From Planctomycetia bacterium (lineage in GTDB: Bacteria > Planctomycetota > UBA1135 > GCA-002686595), in the NCBI GenBank assembly GCA_005778045.1, contig SXKQ01000181.1, positions 1 through 8,941 of the forward strand: 8,941 nucleotides of DNA, given 5' to 3'. Within the stretch, counting starts at the first letter, position 1, and every line of letters starts with the position of its first letter. The notes under the pieces are model-generated. The model made no database searches, was not told where the DNA came from, and saw nothing but the letters and a program-made list of their open reading frames with translations. Positions 6,615 through 8,941 of this stretch are shown one piece after another. The translations under genes and the position numbers were made by a program.

Positions 6615-6746
6615 GCGCCCCTCCTCGGACGCGCACGCGCCGAGCCTTAGGCGCCGCTGCCGAGCGCGCGTCCCGCTGCCCGGAAGCGGGCCCTGCTTTT
6701 GGCGCGCATCTGGGCGCGGCAGCCTGCCGCGGGCACAATAGGGGCA
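6615..6746. promoter_or_regulatory. Divergent promoter region of the GAF-like gene and the PLP-enzyme operon
   Basis: This 132-bp spacer must hold both promoters. On the plus side, CACAAT (6734-6739) is a fair -10 with only a weak -35 (TGGGCG, 6711-6716). Initiation from it would fall about at the ATG, so the message might be almost leaderless; AGGGG lies just two bases before the start. A hairpin CCCGCT/AGCGGG (6672-6677/6685-6690) followed by T4 (6697-6700) also lies here. I see no convincing minus-strand promoter. Confidence 0.35.
6715..6731. promoter_or_regulatory. Candidate operator: 7-bp dyad next to the -10 of the PLP-enzyme operon
   Basis: CGCGGCA (6715-6721) and TGCCGCG (6725-6731) are perfect reverse complements around GCC. 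They fill the space between the putative -35 and the -10 at 6734. Such a position suits a repressor or a spacer-binding activator. GC-rich dyads arise easily by chance in this genome. Confidence 0.3.
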
Positions 6747-7886
6747 ATGAACGACGTTTACTTGGACATCAACGGCTCGACACCGGTGCATCCCGAGGCG
6801 CTCGAAGCCTACGTCGAGTCGACCCGTGCGACCTGCGGCAACGCTTCCGCCTCGCATCCGGCGGGCCTGCTCGCCCAAGAGCACATCGTCCGCGCCCGCA
6901 CCTCGGCGGCCCGCGCCCTCGGTGCGTTCGGTGACGAGATCTGGTTCACCTCCGGGGGCACGGAGTCGAACAACTGGGCGCTCAAGGGACTCTTCGCCTC
7001 CGGGCGGGGTGGGGGGCTGGTCACGAGCGCCATCGAGCACAAATCCGTGCTGCGCACCGCCGATGCGCTGGCCCGTTCGGGCGTGGCCGTCGAAATCGTC
7101 GCCGTCGGCGACAGCGGCCGCGTCGAGGTTGCGAACGTCGAGCGCGCGCTCAGCGCGGACACGCGCGTCGTTTCGCTGATGGTGGCGAACAACGAGACCG
7201 GCGTGCTGCAACCCGTGCGCGAGGTCGCGGCCCTGTGCCGAGCGCGAGGAGTGCTGCTGCACTGCGACGCCGTAGCCGCGATCGGCAAGCTGCCGCTCGA
7301 TGTGCGCGAGCTCGGCTGCGACCTGCTCAGCATCTCGGGGCACAAGCTCTACGCGCCGAAGGGTTGCGGCGTGCTGTACGTGCGACGGGGCATCGCGCTC
7401 GCTCCGCTGATCGATGGCTGCGGACAGCAATGCGGCATGCGCAGCGGCACCGAGAACACCGCTGCCGTCGCGGCGCTCGGACGCGCGTTCGAGCTCCTCG
7501 CAGCGGGAAGCTTCGACGCGGCGCGCTCACCCGAGCTGCGCGAACGGCTGTGGCACGGCATTCGGGCACTCGAGCCGCGTGCCGTCCGCAACGGCGAGGG
7601 ACCTTGGCTGCCGAACACGCTCAGCGCCACGTTCCCCGGTCGCACGGGCGCGGAGCTGCAGCGTGCGCTCGGCGTGCAGGGCGTGCATTGCGCAGCGGGT
7701 TCCGCGGCGACGGGCAGCGCGCCTTCGCACGTGCTCATGGCGATGGGGAAGGGCGAGACCCATGCGCGCGCGACGCTGCGCTTCTCGCTCGGTCACTCCA
7801 CACGAGCGCACGACATCGAGCGCGCGCTCGCCGCGCTCGCTTCCGCCCTGCGCGAAGCGCCGCAGCTGCAGGGAACTCCAGCGTGA
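6747..7886 (+). CDS. NifS/IscS-like PLP enzyme lacking the catalytic cysteine; candidate cysteine sulfinate desulfinase
   Basis: A 379-residue aminotransferase class V (fold type I) protein. ATG 6747 puts YLD at the start, as in the family. Conserved features are the phosphate-binding TSGGTESN (68-75), the stacking His98 in EHKSVL, NNETG, the PLP lysine K200 in SGHKLYAPKG, MRSGT, and the substrate-carboxylate Arg345 in LRFSLG. Three key places depart from cysteine desulfurases. The usual GSAC is GSAA, so Ala321 replaces the persulfide-forming Cys. The loop from there to PSHVL is two residues shorter than usual. The segment matching IscS DATQSVGK reads DAVAAIGK, losing the Gln that contacts PLP. 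Cys315 lies six residues before Ala321, in the strand leading to the loop, and is an unlikely substitute. The stop overlaps the cysteine dioxygenase GTG. Inference: it acts on cysteine sulfinate rather than as a sulfur donor for Fe-S clusters. Another amino-acid lyase or transaminase role remains possible. Confidence 0.88.
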   Translation: MNDVYLDINGSTPVHPEALEAYVESTRATCGNASASHPAGLLAQEHIVRARTSAARALGAFGDEIWFTSGGTESNNWALKGLFASGRGGGLVTSAIEHKSVLRTADALARSGVAVEIVAVGDSGRVEVANVERALSADTRVVSLMVANNETGVLQPVREVAALCRARGVLLHCDAVAAIGKLPLDVRELGCDLLSISGHKLYAPKGCGVLYVRRGIALAPLIDGCGQQCGMRSGTENTAAVAALGRAFELLAAGSFDAARSPELRERLWHGIRALEPRAVRNGEGPWLPNTLSATFPGRTGAELQRALGVQGVHCAAGSAATGSAPSHVLMAMGKGETHARATLRFSLGHSTRAHDIERALAALASALREAPQLQGTPA

Positions 7887-8458
7887 ATCCCGATCCGCTC
7901 GACTTCCTGCTCGCGGATCTCGACCGCCTGCTCGCCGAGGACGCCAAGGGGGCGCGCATCACCCGCCTGCTCGCGGAGTACGCCCAGCGCGGCTCCGACG
8001 ACTGGCGCCGCTTCGCGCTGTTCGAGGCCAACTACTACTCGCGCAACCTGATCCGGCGCACGGAGTTCTACGAGTTGATCGTGCTGTGCTGGAGCAAGGG
8101 CCAGCGCAGTCCGATCCACGACCACGCCAGCCAGCGCTGTTGGATGGGGGTGCTCGAGGGCACCGTGCGCGAGACGATCTATCGCGTCCGCGAGGACGGC
8201 TCGCTGCCGCCCGCCATGGGGCCCGCCCGGGAGTTCCGCACCGGGGGCGTGGCGTACATCGTCGACGACATGGGCTGGCATCGGATCGAGCCTGTGGGCG
8301 ATGGCCCTGCGGTGACGCTGCACCTCTACTCCCGGCCGATCCGCGAGTGCCGCGTGCTCGACGAGGCGAGCGGGACCGTGCTCACCAAGCGCATGAGCTA
8401 CCACTCCGTCGGGGGCATGGTTCTTTTACCCGAGACCACTGCTCCGCACAGGGCCTGA
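7883..8458 (+). CDS. Cysteine dioxygenase (thiol dioxygenase, Arg type)
   Basis: A 191-residue cupin enzyme that oxidises L-cysteine with O2 to cysteine sulfinate at a mononuclear iron. The iron ligands are visible: H79 and H81 in SPIHDH, and H133 in GWHRI. The catalytic pair H147/Y149 appears in LHLYSRP, matching H155/Y157 of the mammalian enzyme. R54 in YYSRNLI matches the Arg that binds the cysteine carboxylate, favouring cysteine over 3-mercaptopropionate. C86, five residues after the second His, matches Cys93, which forms the Cys-Tyr crosslink in mammals. Length and motif order fit the type I family. GTG 7883 overlaps the upstream stop (GTGA), so translation is coupled to the PLP enzyme. 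The N-terminal 40 residues are helical, as in the family. The family call is secure; activity on cysteine is well supported by the residues. Confidence 0.94.
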   Translation: MNPDPLDFLLADLDRLLAEDAKGARITRLLAEYAQRGSDDWRRFALFEANYYSRNLIRRTEFYELIVLCWSKGQRSPIHDHASQRCWMGVLEGTVRETIYRVREDGSLPPAMGPAREFRTGGVAYIVDDMGWHRIEPVGDGPAVTLHLYSRPIRECRVLDEASGTVLTKRMSYHSVGGMVLLPETTAPHRA

Positions 8459-8490
8459 TCTCGCGTTTGGGCGCGCCTGCGTGGGCCCGC

Positions 8491-8519
8491 TTGACCCGTT
8501 CCCCGGGGCACCCTAGAGT
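8491..8519 (+). promoter_or_regulatory. Sigma70-type promoter of the tRNA gene
   Basis: TTGACC (8491-8496) and TAGAGT (8514-8519) are separated by exactly 17 bases. The -10 lies 14 bases before the tRNA, so initiation would be only a few bases upstream of the mature 5' end. This is the clearest promoter in the window. Confidence 0.8.
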
Positions 8520-8533
8520 CTTTGCCCCGAAAC

Positions 8534-8609
8534 GGCGGTGTAGCTCAGTGGTTAGAGCAGCGGCTTCATAAGCCGCGTGTCGGGGGTTCAAGTCCCTCCA
8601 CCGCTACCA
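8534..8609 (+). tRNA. tRNA with CAU anticodon, probably elongator tRNA-Met
   Basis: A complete 76-base cloverleaf. The acceptor stem is GGCGGTG (8534-8540) with CACCGCT (8599-8605), closed by a G-U pair at position 1. The D arm is GCTC/GAGC. The anticodon stem GCGGC/GCCGC encloses the loop TTCATAA, with CAT at 8567-8569. The T arm GGGGG/CCCTC carries TTCAAGT. A73 and the genome-encoded CCA (8607-8609) follow. There is no initiator-type unpaired first base or GGG/CCC anticodon-stem run. CAU could also be tRNA-Ile2 modified to lysidine, but the acceptor stem lacks the C4-G69 and C5-G68 pairs typical of E. coli tRNA-Ile2, so elongator Met is preferred. Confidence 0.9.
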
Positions 8610-8637
8610 CTTCGGCGACGAGTCCTGACCTGCCCCC

Positions 8638-8644
8638 TTTTTTT
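8638..8644 (+). terminator. T-tract after the tRNA gene
   Basis: CCCCC followed by seven T (8638-8644) lies 29 bases after the tRNA end. It is the longest T run in the window and a likely place for transcription to stop, although no strong hairpin directly precedes it. Confidence 0.45.
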
Positions 8645-8666
8645 CTTGCGCGGTCGGGCCGGGCCG

Positions 8667-8766
8667 GAAAAGACTCTTAGGTGTCCTCGCGAACGTTCCG
8701 CTTGCTCCGGATGTGCTCCGGAGGCGTGACGCTGCGAGGCTCCTGAAAAGACCCATGGTGTCCTCG
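8667..8766 (+). repeat. Two copies of a translation-start region, 78 bp apart
   Basis: GAAAAGAC and GTGTCCTCG occur in this order at 8667-8674/8681-8689 and again at 8745-8752/8758-8766, with six and five diverged bases between them. Copy 2 contains the ATG (8755) of the acidic protein gene. Copy 1 has TCTTAG in place of CCATG. Each copy can start a frame reading V-S-S: the GTG at 8681 opens a 21-codon frame that ends at TGA 8744-8746, touching copy 2. Confidence 0.7.
8703..8722 (+). repeat. Direct repeat of TGCTCCGGA, 11-bp period
   Basis: TGCTCCGGA occurs at 8703-8711 and 8714-8722. The period of 11 bases is about one helical turn. The second copy lies in the perfect palindrome CTCCGGAG (8716-8723). 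It sits 30 bases before the acidic protein start and may be a paired regulator site, or a stem in the leader RNA. Confidence 0.4.
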
Positions 8767-8941
8767 ATGCAACTGCTCGAAGAAAGCCCCGCGAACTTGC
8801 TGGACGAGCCTCTCCTCGCCGGCCTTTCCCCGTCCCTCGGCCTCCGCGCTTCCTCGGATGGCGACTACGACTTCGAAGAAGACGTCGAAGGCGATGATGA
8901 CGAAGACAAGGAGGACGACGACGAGGAGGACGACGACGACG
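8755..8941 (+). CDS. Highly acidic low-complexity protein, 3'-truncated by the window edge
   Basis: The frame from ATG 8755 is open to the window edge, giving 62 visible residues. The first 34 are ordinary (MVSSMQLLEESPANLLDE and similar). From residue 35 on, 22 of 28 residues are Asp or Glu (DYDFEEDVEGDDDEDK, then DDDEEDDDDD). This tail must be disordered and strongly negative and may bind cations or basic proteins. Its GAA/GAT codons make it less GC-rich than its neighbours. ATG 8767 is an alternative start. I do not recognise the family. Small proteins with such acidic tails occur in Planctomycetota and other large-genome bacteria, without known function. Confidence 0.6.
   Translation, partial: MVSSMQLLEESPANLLDEPLLAGLSPSLGLRASSDGDYDFEEDVEGDDDEDKEDDDEEDDDD

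Noticed and set aside
5832..6650. Plus-strand open frame through the convergent intergenic region
   Set aside because: Composition resembles chance GC-rich translation, no ribosome site, and it overlaps the better supported minus-strand GAF-like gene.
6699..6749. Upstream ATG 6699 as start of the PLP enzyme
   Set aside because: It would add 16 residues before the family's usual YLD start, overlaps the promoter region and has no ribosome site.
7689..7691. Cys315 as the catalytic cysteine of the PLP enzyme
   Set aside because: It aligns to the strand six residues before the normal catalytic position, not to the flexible loop; kept only as a remote possibility.
8534..8609. Initiator tRNA-fMet
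   Set aside because: Position 1 can pair and the anticodon stem lacks the three G-C pairs diagnostic of initiators.

Overview
The window comes from a bacterial chromosome of high G+C (roughly 70% by eye). Nearly all codons end in G or C, GTG starts are common, adjacent genes overlap by GTGA, and the tRNA gene encodes its CCA end. The protein repertoire (an orphan zinc-finger/FecR-like membrane protein, NHL-like propellers, GAF-like and very acidic low-complexity proteins) resembles high-GC Planctomycetota or another large-genome environmental lineage. This assignment is a guess from gene style. There is no rRNA, phage, insertion sequence or CRISPR array.

Layout: (1) 1-1350, the 3' part of a glutamyl-tRNA synthetase gene, running in from the left. 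(2) 1452-2219, a membrane protein with a zf-HC2 anti-sigma-type zinc finger, one membrane segment and a FecR-like outer domain, with no sigma factor gene nearby. (3) 2291-4041, a two-gene operon: a YkuE-type metallophosphoesterase translationally coupled to an NHL-like beta-propeller protein. (4) 4246-5721, an exported serine esterase of the PHB-depolymerase/feruloyl-esterase type with a beta-rich C-terminal domain. (5) 5722-6191, a convergent intergenic region with tandem 13-bp repeats that begin over the esterase stop codon, a run of 11 G, several hairpins and a 13-bp perfect inverted repeat. (6) 6192-6614 on the minus strand, a small GAF-like protein. (7) 6747-8458, a divergently transcribed operon: a NifS/IscS-like PLP enzyme overlapping a cysteine dioxygenase. 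(8) 8534-8609, a CAU-anticodon tRNA (probably elongator Met) with a clear sigma70-type promoter. (9) 8755 to the right edge, the start of a very acidic protein, preceded by a duplicated translation-start region and a possible 21-codon leader ORF.

The best candidate for an undescribed system is the operon at 6747-8458. The PLP enzyme keeps the cofactor lysine and the substrate-binding arginine of cysteine desulfurases. It has alanine where the persulfide-forming cysteine should be, a shortened catalytic loop, and alanine in place of the glutamine that contacts PLP. Its coupled partner is an apparently complete cysteine dioxygenase, which makes cysteine sulfinate. NifS-fold enzymes can act on cysteine sulfinate by a route that need not use the catalytic cysteine. 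The pair may therefore form a dedicated pathway: cysteine to cysteine sulfinate to alanine plus sulfite. This is an inference from sequence and is testable.
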